Shown here piece after piece: positions 7,403-16,400 of a stretch of 64,000 nucleotides of DNA. The stretch covers positions 152,649 to 216,648 of the forward strand of contig CAZLKF010000002.1 of assembly GCA_964560085.1 (NCBI GenBank), read 5' to 3'. The DNA comes from RUG11241 sp964560085 (lineage in GTDB: Bacteria; Bacillota_I; Bacilli_A; RF39; UBA660). Positions within the stretch are counted from its first letter, which is position 1; each line of letters starts with the position of its first letter. The notes under the pieces were generated by a model. The model saw only the letters and a list, made by a program, of their open reading frames with translations. It searched no databases and had not been told where the DNA came from. The position numbers and the translations under genes were made by a program.

Positions 7403-9331
7403 CTAAATATCTAAATTTTGAACATATATTGCATTTTCTTCAATAAACTTACGGCGTGGTTCAACTTCATCGCCCATTAGTTTTTCAAACACAGTATCAG
7501 CAGCTATACAATCATCAATTGTTATTTTTCTTAAAACTCTCTTTTCGATATCCATCGTTGTTTCATTTAATTCTGGAGCATCCATTTCTCCTAAACCTTT
7601 CATTCTGGCTATTTCAACCTTAGAACGATCTTTTTCAGATAGATTTTCCAAATAGCTATCTTTTTCTTCATCACTCAAAACATACTTTCTTGTTTTTCCA
7701 TGCATAATTCTATATAGAGGTGGTTGTGCTGCATAAACATGACCATCTTCAACAATCTGTTTAAAGAAGCGATAAAACAATGTCAACAATAATACACGGA
7801 TATGTGAACCATCAACATCGGCATCGGTCATAATTATTATCTTATCATAGCGCAATTTATTTATGTCGAATTCATCGCCTATTCCTGTCCCAAAAGCTGT
7901 TATAATCGTTCTAATTTCTTCATTTCCTAATGCTTTATCTAAGCGAGCTTTTTCAACATTCAATATTTTTCCACGCAATGGTAAAATTGCTTGTGTCATT
8001 GAATCACGACATTTTTTTGCAGAACCACCAGCTGAATCTCCTTCGACAATAAAGATTTCTGAAACCTTTGGATCTTTGCTTTTACAATCTGATAATTTTC
8101 CATAGAAATTGTTAACAGCCAAATCACTTTTTCTTGTCATCTCGCGCGCTTTTTTAGCAGCATTTCTAGCATGACAAGCCAATATAGCTTTTTCAACAAT
8201 TATGCGAGCTTGGCTTGGATTTTCTAATAAAAATCTCTCGAATCCTTCGGAAAAAACATTATCAGCTAACTTTCTAACTTCAGAGTTTCCCAATCTTCCC
8301 TTAGTTTGACCTTCGAATTGAGGATTCGGATGTTTACAGGAAATAATCATCGTTAATCCTTCTTTAACATCATCACCTGTTAATGCTTCATCTTTTTCTT
8401 TTAAAATATTTGATTTCCTAGCATAATTATTAATTACCCTAGTCAATGCTCGGCGTACTCCTTCTTCATGAGTTCCGCCATCATGAGTATTAATATTATT
8501 AACGAAAGAATAGATATTCTCGTTATATCCATTATTGTATTGCATTGCAACTTCAAAGAAAACATCTGATTCCGTTCCTTCTAAATATATAACATTATCA
8601 TGTATTACGGTTTTTCCATGATTAATGAATTTTACATATTCAGCTATTCCACCTTCATAGCAAAATGTTACACCAGTTGTATCTTCTTCATCACGATCAT
8701 CACGAAGAGTTATCTTTAGACCTTTATTTAAAAATGCTAACTCACGTATTCTTACCATTAATGTATCATAATCATAGATAATTGTATCAAATATATCAGG
8801 GTCTGGTTTAAATCTTACTTCTGTTCCTGTTCGCTCAGGGCTACAATCATCTATCTCACTAAGTGGTGAAACAATATGCCCTCCATTTTCAAAACGAACA
8901 TAGTATATCTTACTATTTTTGTATACTCTTACTTCTACCCATTTTGATAATGCGTTTACAACTGACGCCCCAACGCCATGTAATCCGCCGGATACTTTGT
9001 ATCCTCCACCACCAAATTTACCACCAGCGTGTAAAACTGTATATACAGTTTCAACTGTTGATATTTTTGTTTTAGGGTGAATTTCAACAGGTATACCTCT
9101 ACCATCATCGCGAACTGTAATAGAATTATCTTTATTTACAATTACTTCGATGTGCGTACAATACCCTGCTAAGGCCTCATCAATTGAGTTATCAACTATC
9201 TCCCATACAAGATGATGTAAGCCTTTAACATCAGTTGTTCCAATATACATACCAGGGCGTTTCCTTACTGCTTCTAATCCTTCAAGAACTTGAATGTCCG
9301 AAGCATCATAATGTTGCTTATTTTCTTCCAT
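7403..9331 (-). CDS. gyrB: DNA gyrase subunit B
   Basis: A 642-aa ATPase subunit of gyrase, standard length. Visible are the GHKL ATP site (EIVDNSIDEALAGYC, VRDDGRGIPVEIH, HAGGKFGGGGYKVSGGLHG), the TOPRIM motifs (EIFIVEGDSAGGSA and IIMTDADVDGSHIR) and the GyrB C-terminal MKGLGEM. It starts ten bases after the recF stop, in the recF-gyrB-gyrA order typical of Bacilli. It supplies ATP-driven negative supercoiling together with GyrA. Confidence 0.98.
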   Translation of the reverse strand: MEENKQHYDASDIQVLEGLEAVRKRPGMYIGTTDVKGLHHLVWEIVDNSIDEALAGYCTHIEVIVNKDNSITVRDDGRGIPVEIHPKTKISTVETVYTVLHAGGKFGGGGYKVSGGLHGVGASVVNALSKWVEVRVYKNSKIYYVRFENGGHIVSPLSEIDDCSPERTGTEVRFKPDPDIFDTIIYDYDTLMVRIRELAFLNKGLKITLRDDRDEEDTTGVTFCYEGGIAEYVKFINHGKTVIHDNVIYLEGTESDVFFEVAMQYNNGYNENIYSFVNNINTHDGGTHEEGVRRALTRVINNYARKSNILKEKDEALTGDDVKEGLTMIISCKHPNPQFEGQTKGRLGNSEVRKLADNVFSEGFERFLLENPSQARIIVEKAILACHARNAAKKAREMTRKSDLAVNNFYGKLSDCKSKDPKVSEIFIVEGDSAGGSAKKCRDSMTQAILPLRGKILNVEKARLDKALGNEEIRTIITAFGTGIGDEFDINKLRYDKIIIMTDADVDGSHIRVLLLTLFYRFFKQIVEDGHVYAAQPPLYRIMHGKTRKYVLSDEEKDSYLENLSEKDRSKVEIARMKGLGEMDAPELNETTMDIEKRVLRKITIDDCIAADTVFEKLMGDEVEPRRKFIEENAIYVQNLDI

Positions 9332-9340
9332 ATAAACCTC

Positions 9341-10429
9341 CTATACAACTTTTCCTTGTTCTATTTTTATAATATTTGCATTAATAATTATTTTCTTTGC
9401 TATTTTTGTTATATCTGTCGTCGTTAAAATCACTTGTTGATCATTATTTAAATATTTCAATAATTTGTTTTTTCTTATGCCATCCAATTCACTAAAAATA
9501 TCATCTAATAAAAGAATCGGATTTTGTTGATTATACTTTTTAATTATTTCAGCTTCGGATAACTTTAAGGAAATTACAGCAGCTCTTTGCTGCCCTTGTG
9601 AACCATATTCTTTCAAATTAATATCATTTAGCATAAAAATAAAGTCATCTTTATGAGGTCCTTCTAATGTCAAACCATTTTCTTTTTCTTTATAAAAATT
9701 CTGTTTCATTTTGGCAATTAGTTCCTCTTTAATATTGGATTTATCAACAGTATTTTCATAAAAACTTTTATAAACAATTTTCAATGATTTAGATCCCATT
9801 ATATTTTCAAATATTTGATTAATAAATTCATTAATTCTATTCACGTATTTTGCTCGCATCTGATAAATTATTATTGCTTTATCTATAAAGTATTTATCTA
9901 AAGCTTCCAAATATTCTTTGTCATTTCGGTGAGATTTTAAAAATTCATTTCGCATCTTCAATAACTTATTATAATCATTTAAAATATTGTAATAGTTATC
10001 ATTAATTTGTGAAATTGCATCGTTTAAGTATTCTCTTCGATTATTAGGTGATCCTTTTATAATTTCCAAATTACTTGGTTCAAAAAGAATAACATTAACT
10101 ATTTTTAAAAATTCGCTTTTTTTTGCAATTTCGCTTCCATTAAAAAATAATGTTCTTTTATTTAAATTGTAATCTATTTTTATTTCGTCAAAAAAAGATT
10201 CTCTTTTTATTTTACATTTTAATTTAAAAGAATTCTTTCCATTCATAATAAGAAAATTATCATCTAAACTTCGATGAGATTTCAAATAAGCAAAATAGTA
10301 TAAACTTTCTAATATATTTGTTTTCCCCTGACCATTTTTCCCGATTATAATATTTATGTTTGGATGCAATTTTAAAGATAAGCGATCATAATTTCTAAAA
10401 TTAATTAAATCTATTGATTTAAAAAACAT
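9341..10429 (-). CDS. recF: DNA replication and repair protein RecF
   Basis: A 362-aa SMC/ABC-like ATPase that helps load RecA with RecOR. It shows Walker A GKNGQGKTNILES (about residues 31-43), the signature KEYGSQGQQRAAVISLKLSE and Walker B PILLLDDIFSELD. It forms the first gene of a recF-gyrB-gyrA unit. In most Bacilli it directly follows dnaN and yaaA; here dnaN is about 3 kb away and murT/gatD/comK lie between. Its own promoter is suggested by an extended TGATATAAT upstream at about 10500-10512. Confidence 0.97.
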   Translation of the reverse strand: MFFKSIDLINFRNYDRLSLKLHPNINIIIGKNGQGKTNILESLYYFAYLKSHRSLDDNFLIMNGKNSFKLKCKIKRESFFDEIKIDYNLNKRTLFFNGSEIAKKSEFLKIVNVILFEPSNLEIIKGSPNNRREYLNDAISQINDNYYNILNDYNKLLKMRNEFLKSHRNDKEYLEALDKYFIDKAIIIYQMRAKYVNRINEFINQIFENIMGSKSLKIVYKSFYENTVDKSNIKEELIAKMKQNFYKEKENGLTLEGPHKDDFIFMLNDINLKEYGSQGQQRAAVISLKLSEAEIIKKYNQQNPILLLDDIFSELDGIRKNKLLKYLNNDQQVILTTTDITKIAKKIIINANIIKIEQGKVV

Positions 10430-10525
10430 GATTCGTCCTCATTTCCTTTTTTATTGCTCTAGAAGCAATTTTATATTTTTACCTGTACTCCTCTACTTGA
10501 TATAATTATATCACAAAAATGGGCC

Positions 10526-10560
10526 AAAAAAAAGCAAAATCGAATGATTTTGCTTTTTTT
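10526..10560 (-). terminator. strong intrinsic terminator after gatD
   Basis: An 11-bp-class stem AAAGCAAAATC/GATTTTGCTTT with tracts of A on one side and T on the other, so it can work in both directions. On the minus strand it ends the murT-gatD transcript just ahead of the recF promoter. Confidence 0.8.
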
Positions 10561-10561
10561 A

Positions 10562-11284
10562 TTATTTTACATACTCAATATAATAATTTTTTAGAAATTC
10601 TTTGTATGCTTCTTCTTCTAATTCTAAATTAGCTTCTTCTAGAGCAATTTGTGCGTCCTTATTTTCCATTATCTTGTTGACAAAATATTTTAACAATTTA
10701 GGATTTCTAACTAATAAAGGTCCAATTAAATATGTTCCATAAAAATTTTTATAGTGATATCCCTCTTTTAATTCTTGTCCATTATTTCCAACACCTTTTA
10801 CAACAGAAAATAATTGATTAGCACTTATATTATTATTGCTACGTCTATTAGTAAAGCCTAAAACATAGTCATCAAGCTCTGAAAATCTATATAATGCTTC
10901 ACTCACTATTTTTTGACATCTAGATGTTTCATAATCAAATATTCCTAAGGTTTCATAATCTAATGAATCTTTAATTTTTTTGCCAAATAAATCTAATGAA
11001 TTACCTGTACTCAAAACTAAGCCATTATTTTCTATGTATTCTTCTATTTCCTTCTTATATTTTTTTAAATGATCTAAAATTAATATTTGATTTTCTTCGG
11101 TTCCCATTCCTATATACAATAAATCTGTATCTGTTAAATCTATCTTTTCATCCAACGTAATAAATTTTATTTTTACTTTAATATTTAGTTGTTCGAAACA
11201 ATTTTTTAAAGCTTTAATATTGCCAGATTCACCATATAAATTCATTAAATTATAGTAAAGATGTACTATTGTTATTATCATCAT
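10562..11284 (-). CDS. GatD-like glutaminase homologue lacking catalytic residues
   Basis: A 240-aa protein of the CobB/CobQ-type glutamine amidotransferase family, closest in layout to GatD, the glutaminase partner of MurT in lipid II amidation. Family landmarks include HLYYNLMNLYGESGN at the N-terminus and GVGNNGQELKEG and YGTYLIGPLLVRNPKL at the C-terminus. The nucleophile region reads VLSTGNSLDLFG where active GatD has a CGGxQ-type motif, placing Gly at residue 94, the position of Cys94 in Staphylococcus GatD. The GTYLHGP histidine is Ile. Both catalytic residues are therefore missing. The ATG at 11284 follows AGGAAGGTGG and overlaps the end of murT by 35 bases. It is likely a non-hydrolysing partner of the MurT-like protein. 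Confidence 0.7.
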   Translation of the reverse strand: MMIITIVHLYYNLMNLYGESGNIKALKNCFEQLNIKVKIKFITLDEKIDLTDTDLLYIGMGTEENQILILDHLKKYKKEIEEYIENNGLVLSTGNSLDLFGKKIKDSLDYETLGIFDYETSRCQKIVSEALYRFSELDDYVLGFTNRRSNNNISANQLFSVVKGVGNNGQELKEGYHYKNFYGTYLIGPLLVRNPKLLKYFVNKIMENKDAQIALEEANLELEEEAYKEFLKNYYIEYVK

Positions 11285-12602
11285 TTCCACCTTCCTGCAT
11301 TTTTTGTTTAAACGGCTCAACATAATCAAAATTTAAAATTCCATATATATTAGAATTAGTTGATGTTTTAATATACTCAACCGCTTCTCCAATATGTGCA
11401 AATGTTAATATCTTATCTTGTTCAATATTAGAATATTTAATTCTTAAAGCAATATCATAACGATGAATACCAATACAAATTATTTTTTCAATTTTTAATT
11501 TACTTAAAATTTCAAAATCGATGTCATACAACCAAGATAAATCATCAAAATTATATCGTCGACTTATTTCTTTCCAGCCAATTACTATTACTTTTTCATC
11601 TGAAAAATGATTTAAAAACAGTAATGATTGATTGAATGTGGAACTGTTTTCATTTTTATTGTTTAATATCGTAATTTTTCTTTCTCCATCTATATATTCA
11701 ATATAACTTGGCTTTGAATTTTTAATTATACTTGACGAAACTTCATTTTGATTCAAGTTCAACAATTTTGTTAAAGTTATAACTCCTAAAGTATTATAGA
11801 TTGCATATAAAATATTTGATTTTAGCACATATTTCGTATCATCTACTTCTAGAATGTTCTTTTCAAAGTCAATCATATCACCTACAACATCTATTATAGG
11901 TCTTTTAAAATCTTTATTTGGACAATAATAATCCCCTGTTGCTTCAAAATTATAATAATTGTATTTTAATTGTGTATGACATTTTGGACAATAATTAATA
12001 TTTAAATTGGCAAATTGATTTTGTTTATAAGAATACTTATTTTTTTCTAATGAAAAATATGTTTTATCCTTTCCACAATCTTTAAATACTTTATATATAT
12101 ATGGATCATCACCATTTAATATTAAATGCATTGTCGGCGTTATTGCTTCTTTTATGATACTAGAGACAATATCAAAATGTCCTTGACGTGGTGGTTGATC
12201 TCTAGTAACATTTGTTATTATTAAATAATTAATGTCAATATATTTAAATATTTGCTTTGTATATCTTTCGTCAATTTCTAATACTAAGGCATCACCTTTT
12301 AATTTGCCATTTAATTTAGAAGAGGAAATTAACATTGTAAGAATACCTGGAGTTATATTTGCTCCTGTGGAATTGTTTAAAACGATTTTTCCTTGTTCTT
12401 CTAGTATTTTTACTATTAGATATGCTGAACTTCCTTTTCCAGATGAACCGGTAATGGCTATTTTTAGATTAGGATATTTAAAGTAGTTAAAAATATCTTT
12501 ATTCAATTTTAGTGCTAAAGCCCCTGGCAAGGTTGTCCCCCTATTAATTAATTTTCCAATTTTTATCATAAATTTAGCAATTATAAGTATTAATGCATTC
12601 AT
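11250..12602 (-). CDS. divergent MurT-like Mur ligase
   Basis: A 450-aa Mur-ligase-fold protein matching MurT in layout: N-terminal hydrophobic segment, ATP-binding centre, internal zinc ribbon, and a C-terminal domain of the DUF1727 type. The P-loop reads GSSGKGSS (residues 52-59) in place of the usual GTNGKTT; the lysine is kept. The zinc ribbon keeps CPKC, but its second half reads YYCPNKDFKRP with only one Cys. NVTRDQPPRQGHFD stands where MurT has FRDQLDRYGE-like sequence. The start at 12602 follows GGGTG; a GTG at 12611 is less likely. Together with the GatD-like gene it looks like a diverged copy of the lipid II amidation complex. Confidence 0.7.
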   Translation of the reverse strand: MNALILIIAKFMIKIGKLINRGTTLPGALALKLNKDIFNYFKYPNLKIAITGSSGKGSSAYLIVKILEEQGKIVLNNSTGANITPGILTMLISSSKLNGKLKGDALVLEIDERYTKQIFKYIDINYLIITNVTRDQPPRQGHFDIVSSIIKEAITPTMHLILNGDDPYIYKVFKDCGKDKTYFSLEKNKYSYKQNQFANLNINYCPKCHTQLKYNYYNFEATGDYYCPNKDFKRPIIDVVGDMIDFEKNILEVDDTKYVLKSNILYAIYNTLGVITLTKLLNLNQNEVSSSIIKNSKPSYIEYIDGERKITILNNKNENSSTFNQSLLFLNHFSDEKVIVIGWKEISRRYNFDDLSWLYDIDFEILSKLKIEKIICIGIHRYDIALRIKYSNIEQDKILTFAHIGEAVEYIKTSTNSNIYGILNFDYVEPFKQKMQEGGNDDNNNSTSLL

Positions 12603-12710
12603 ATAAAACACCCATTAAAATTATATCATATATTTGAATTCTTTTTTCTACTTTTGTCGAAGTTGTTTATATTTTTTATTAAAAATGCTAGGATTAGTTA
12701 GGTGATCAAT

Positions 12711-12929
12711 TTGATTAAGGAAATATACCTTTTTGATAAATGTTTATATGTTATTTTGGATAAATTTTTTAATCAAAAAGATGCTAACAATTTAAAAGAG
12801 AAAATTGAATACATTACTAACGAATATAAAATTAATAATGTTATTATAAAATTACAAGAAAAAAATAAAAAATTAAGTATTTTTTTTAACACTTTTTTTG
12901 AAAATACTAATTTTTTATTTATCGATTAA
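12711..12929 (+). CDS. small protein of unknown function, faint STAS-like pattern
   Basis: A 72-residue plus-strand ORF in a minus-strand neighbourhood, starting at TTG 12711 behind AGGTGA (a GTG at 12702 is the alternative). The stretch KCLYVILDKFFNQKDANNLKEKIEYI...NNVIIKL resembles the beta-alpha-beta start of STAS anti-sigma-antagonist domains, but the serine-bearing half is absent. It is rich in Lys, Asn and Phe. It converges with comK, leaving ten bases between the two stops. It may be a remnant or a genuine small gene. Confidence 0.4.
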   Translation: MIKEIYLFDKCLYVILDKFFNQKDANNLKEKIEYITNEYKINNVIIKLQEKNKKLSIFFNTFFENTNFLFID

Positions 12930-12939
12930 AAATTTCATT

Positions 12940-13386
12940 TTAAACAATTTTGCGGCGCTGAATTGTAGAATCTAAGAATGATGCTCTTAATATTTGATTC
13001 TTAAAAATTTTGTGAGATAAATCTAATTCAATTTCTTGACCATTTTTAAATATCACTATAGTCTTATTGTCTTTTTTTAGACTTTTTTCAACATAATTTA
13101 AAGAAATCCATGAACAAGCTTCTAATCTTGGAGACAATGTAGGAAAAAATATTATTGGAGTTGTTTCTTCTATTATTATTGGAGCTTTATAATTTACACC
13201 AATCATACTTTTTGTTCCTTCAGATCGACCAACATATGAACTACCAAAAAAACGACAACCATCATCTATTATTTTCATTGATGAACTAGATATTATATAT
13301 TCACCATCTTTTTCGATAATTTTTGTTTCTTTTGAGTTCAATGGAATAATCGCCATTGTATCAATATTTAATTCATACTTTTCCAT
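12940..13386 (-). CDS. comK: ComK-family competence transcription factor
   Basis: A 148-aa protein with the ComK family core: GCRFFGSSYVGRSEGTKSM, the KAPIIIEE stretch, IIFFPTLSPRLEACSWISL. ComK binds AT-rich K-boxes and turns on DNA-uptake genes in Bacilli. A strong GAGGAGG ribosome site precedes the ATG. The length is slightly short of the roughly 190-aa Bacillus protein; the C-terminal tail is reduced. It lies alone between the dnaN terminator and a convergent small ORF. No com uptake operon is present in this window. Confidence 0.85.
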   Translation of the reverse strand: MEKYELNIDTMAIIPLNSKETKIIEKDGEYIISSSSMKIIDDGCRFFGSSYVGRSEGTKSMIGVNYKAPIIIEETTPIIFFPTLSPRLEACSWISLNYVEKSLKKDNKTIVIFKNGQEIELDLSHKIFKNQILRASFLDSTIQRRKIV

Positions 13387-13483
13387 ATTTTCACCTCCTC
13401 ATTAAAATTATTTCTTTTTATTCCCCTGTTTCCTTTAAATTTTAAAACTTTTTTATAATTTGTTTAATTTTTTGCTTGAAAAT

Positions 13484-13509
13484 ATAAAAAAAATGCTCGA
13501 AAGCATTTT
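13484..13509 (-). terminator. intrinsic terminator of dnaA-dnaN
   Basis: An 8-bp stem AAAATGCT/AGCATTTT with a TTCG-type loop, followed on the minus strand by a long T tract. It ends the dnaA-dnaN unit and separates it from comK. Confidence 0.75.
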
Positions 13510-13524
13510 ATATATGTTTAAATG

Positions 13525-14640
13525 TTAATATATTTTGATTGGAACAATTAGTTGTGTTAAATTATTATCTTCAGGATTTCTGATAATTATTGGTTGAATT
13601 TCGCTATTGAAAGATAAGCGAATTATATCAGAATTTATAGCTTTTATCGCATCCATCATATATTTTGAACTAAATGCAACAATAAAATCCTTTGTATTGC
13701 CGTTTAATATTTGAATCTGTTCTGTTACATTTCCTATTTCTGGAATATTTGAAGAAATTATAGCAACATTATTCTTAATTTCTAACTTTATTGTATTCTT
13801 CTCTGCTTCACTTGTTAATAAAGAAGCACGATCAATAGCATCATAGATTTCATTAAGAGAAACATCTATCTCGATATTAAATTTTTCTGGAATCCATTGT
13901 CTAACATCAGGAAAAGGTCCGTTAATTAAACTTGACATTAATAATATCTCATTAAATTTAAATATTACCTTATTTTCAAAAATATGCAATTCAACATTAT
14001 CTTCTTCATTATTTAACATTCTAATTAATTCATTTATATTCCTTACGGGAACAACTATGTTAATATCTGTATTATTTTCAATTTGAATGTTTTTTTGCGC
14101 AACACGATAAGAATCAGTAGCAGTTGCTGTCAAAACTGAAGCATTAATTGTTAAATTTATACCAGTTAATACTGGTCTATTTTCTTGTAATGAAGCAGCA
14201 AAAGCTGTTTGGTAAACAATATTTTTAAATACTTTTTGTTCCAATAAAATTGGATTTTCTGTTAATGTTAAATCAACATCAGGAAAGTCACTTACTAAAT
14301 TACAATTCAATTTAAATGATGTTGTTTCTGTGTAAATGTATAAAACATCTGATGTTATTTCTTCTAAATTAATTATCCCGTTTGGTAATTTGCGAACTAT
14401 TTCATATATATATCTACCAGCAACGACAATTTCCCCTAATTCAGCTATTTCTTTTATATTATTAGCAGGAATAAAAGTTTTTATCGCAATATCATTATCA
14501 GTACTTAATAGATATAATCCTTCATTAGTCAATTCAAATTTTATACAATTTAAAATTGGAATTAAATTTTTTGAAGAAACTCCTTTAATTACATAATTAA
14601 GATTTTCAATTAATATTTTTTGTTCAATTTTTAATTTCAT
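13525..14640 (-). CDS. dnaN: DNA polymerase III sliding clamp (beta)
   Basis: A 371-aa protein with three repeated clamp domains. The start MKLKIEQKILIENLNYVIKG and conserved LTGINLTINASVLTATATDSYRVA and the C-terminal LIVPIKIY strand are characteristic. It forms the ring that tethers PolC/DnaE to DNA and is loaded by the DnaX/HolB complex encoded at the start of the window. It follows dnaA by 104 bases that hold DnaA boxes. Confidence 0.97.
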   Translation of the reverse strand: MKLKIEQKILIENLNYVIKGVSSKNLIPILNCIKFELTNEGLYLLSTDNDIAIKTFIPANNIKEIAELGEIVVAGRYIYEIVRKLPNGIINLEEITSDVLYIYTETTSFKLNCNLVSDFPDVDLTLTENPILLEQKVFKNIVYQTAFAASLQENRPVLTGINLTINASVLTATATDSYRVAQKNIQIENNTDINIVVPVRNINELIRMLNNEEDNVELHIFENKVIFKFNEILLMSSLINGPFPDVRQWIPEKFNIEIDVSLNEIYDAIDRASLLTSEAEKNTIKLEIKNNVAIISSNIPEIGNVTEQIQILNGNTKDFIVAFSSKYMMDAIKAINSDIIRLSFNSEIQPIIIRNPEDNNLTQLIVPIKIY

Positions 14641-14744
14641 ATATATCTCCTTTATGAATATTATTTATTATTAGTGTGGATTAGTGTGGAAAAAGCCATT
14701 TTTGTAATAAATATAAATGAATTCACTGAAATAAATATCCACAT
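14641..14744. promoter_or_regulatory. dnaA-dnaN intergenic DnaA boxes (possible unwinding side of oriC)
   Basis: Three DnaA-box-like 9-mers are visible: TGTGGATTA (14675-14683), TGTGGAAAA (14685-14693) and ATATCCACA (14735-14743). Between and beside them lies a very AT-rich run with TTAG/TAG triplets such as ATTATTAGTGTGG. In Bacillus the DnaA-trio and unwinding element lie between dnaA and dnaN, so this gap is the equivalent candidate. Confidence 0.65.
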
Positions 14745-16082
14745 TTATTTTAAATTATTAACAATGGTATTTATTTCCATTTCTAGTTTTGTGTCATTCT
14801 TTAGCTCTTTTTCAATCTTATTTACTGAATGCATTACTGTTGTATGATCTTTCCCACCAAATTCCACACCAATTTTAATTAATGGTTCTTGTAAAATTGT
14901 TCGACAAACATACATTGCTATTTGTCGTGGTACTGTAACATTAGCATTTCTCTTTTTCCCTTTTATATCTTCAATTGTTAAATTATATCTAGAGGCAACA
15001 ATTTTTTGAACTTGTTCAATTTTATTGCGACTTATGATATTTTTTCCAAGATAATCTCTTAAAGCTTCGATTGCCAAGGCTAAGTTAATATCTGAACCAT
15101 TCATAATAGCGGCGTATGCTAATACTCTAGCAATCGCTCCTTCTAATTTTCTTATGTCTGTGGTACAAATACTGGCAATATAATTTTTAACATCATCTGG
15201 GAAATTTGTTATTTGTTGAGCTTCTAATTTTCTTTCAATTATATTTAAACGCAATTCCATATCTGGTGGTAAAATGTCGATTGTCATACCCCATTTAAAC
15301 CTTGTTTTTAAATTTTCTTCTAATTTTTGAAAATCTTCTGGGGATCGATCTGATGAAATCACTATTTGTTTATTCTGTTGATGAAGTTCATTAAAAGTAT
15401 GAAAGAATTCTTGTTGAGTTTTACTGGCTGTTTCTAAATATTGAATATCATCAATTAATAAGACATCAACACTTCTATATTTTCTCTTGAAATTATCAAC
15501 ATATTCAAAATTATTTTCGTCTTTATTTCGCTTGTATAATTCTAAAAAGTCGTTGACAAATTTTTCACTAGTGACATATAAAACTCTTTTTTTACTTGTA
15601 TTATGAACATAATTTCCAATGGCGTGCATTAAATGAGTCTTCCCTAGTCCACTACTACTATATAGAAAGAGTGGATTATACACAAAACCTGGTTTTTCAG
15701 CAACAGCCAAAGCCATTGCTTGGGCAAATTTATTGCTTTCCCCTACTATAAATGTTTCAAATGTGTATTTTGGATTTAAATTAGTTTCCATTACCTCTTC
15801 TACGTCAGGAGTATCTAAATCAATATTATTTTTTAACTCTTCTTCTAAGTAATACTCCATTTGAAAGATTGTTCCCGTTATTTCAGTAAATGTTTCTTCA
15901 ATTAAATCATTATAACTTTCTTTTAAGTGTTTCTTGTGAATAGCCATTGGAACTTGAACAATGGCTTTATTATCCTTGAGACTTATTAGTTTGGTTTCTT
16001 TAAACCAAGTATTATATGACATAGGCGAAATATTATTTTCCATTTTTTGGAGAAAAGAATTCCATATATTATCAATATCCAC
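14745..16082 (-). CDS. dnaA: chromosomal replication initiator DnaA
   Basis: A 445-aa AAA+ initiator. Visible parts are the N-terminal domain I (IWNSFLQKMENNISPMSYNTWF), Walker A (LYSSSGLGKTHLMHAIGN), Walker B (DVLLIDDIQYLE), sensor regions and the C-terminal helix-turn-helix signature (GGKDHTTVMHSVNKI) that reads DnaA boxes. The surrounding gaps carry DnaA boxes on both sides, consistent with a bipartite origin. It is the first gene of the leftward-transcribed half of the origin region. Confidence 0.98.
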   Translation of the reverse strand: MDIDNIWNSFLQKMENNISPMSYNTWFKETKLISLKDNKAIVQVPMAIHKKHLKESYNDLIEETFTEITGTIFQMEYYLEEELKNNIDLDTPDVEEVMETNLNPKYTFETFIVGESNKFAQAMALAVAEKPGFVYNPLFLYSSSGLGKTHLMHAIGNYVHNTSKKRVLYVTSEKFVNDFLELYKRNKDENNFEYVDNFKRKYRSVDVLLIDDIQYLETASKTQQEFFHTFNELHQQNKQIVISSDRSPEDFQKLEENLKTRFKWGMTIDILPPDMELRLNIIERKLEAQQITNFPDDVKNYIASICTTDIRKLEGAIARVLAYAAIMNGSDINLALAIEALRDYLGKNIISRNKIEQVQKIVASRYNLTIEDIKGKKRNANVTVPRQIAMYVCRTILQEPLIKIGVEFGGKDHTTVMHSVNKIEKELKNDTKLEMEINTIVNNLK

Positions 16083-16400
16083 AAAATCACCTTCTCAATA
16101 CATCTATATTTTACAATAGATTGTGTAAAAAATAAACAAAAAAAACAAAAAACATCATTTTCCACATTAAAATTCTAACAAAAATATAAAAAAAACACAC
16201 TTTTCAACAATTATGTGGAAAAAGTATACTCAATAAAAAGATTTAAACATTGTTTTTTCCACAATAGATGTGGAAAACTTTAAATGTGTATTAAATACAA
16301 TATAAAAGGCATTGAAATATCTGTGGAAAATCATTGACAAACAAAAAAAATATATATATAATTATTAAAGCAATGGGGAAAATACCGAGGAGGTGTAAAG
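16083..16400. other. chromosomal origin region oriC (upstream part)
   Basis: The 318-bp gap between divergent dnaA and rpmH holds no gene. DnaA-box-like 9-mers are at 16158-16166 (TTTTCCACA), 16214-16222 (TGTGGAAAA), 16255-16263 (TTTTCCACA), 16269-16277 (TGTGGAAAA) and 16322-16330 (TGTGGAAAA). All carry T where the usual TTATCCACA has A. The sequence is extremely AT-rich. Gene direction switches from mostly minus to mostly plus here, as expected at a bidirectional origin. Confidence 0.88.
16334..16362 (+). promoter_or_regulatory. sigma-A promoter of rpmH
   Basis: TTGACA (16334-16339), a 17-base spacer and TATAAT (16357-16362): perfect consensus. It overlaps the right edge of the DnaA-box cluster, next to the box at 16322-16330. 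Confidence 0.9.
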
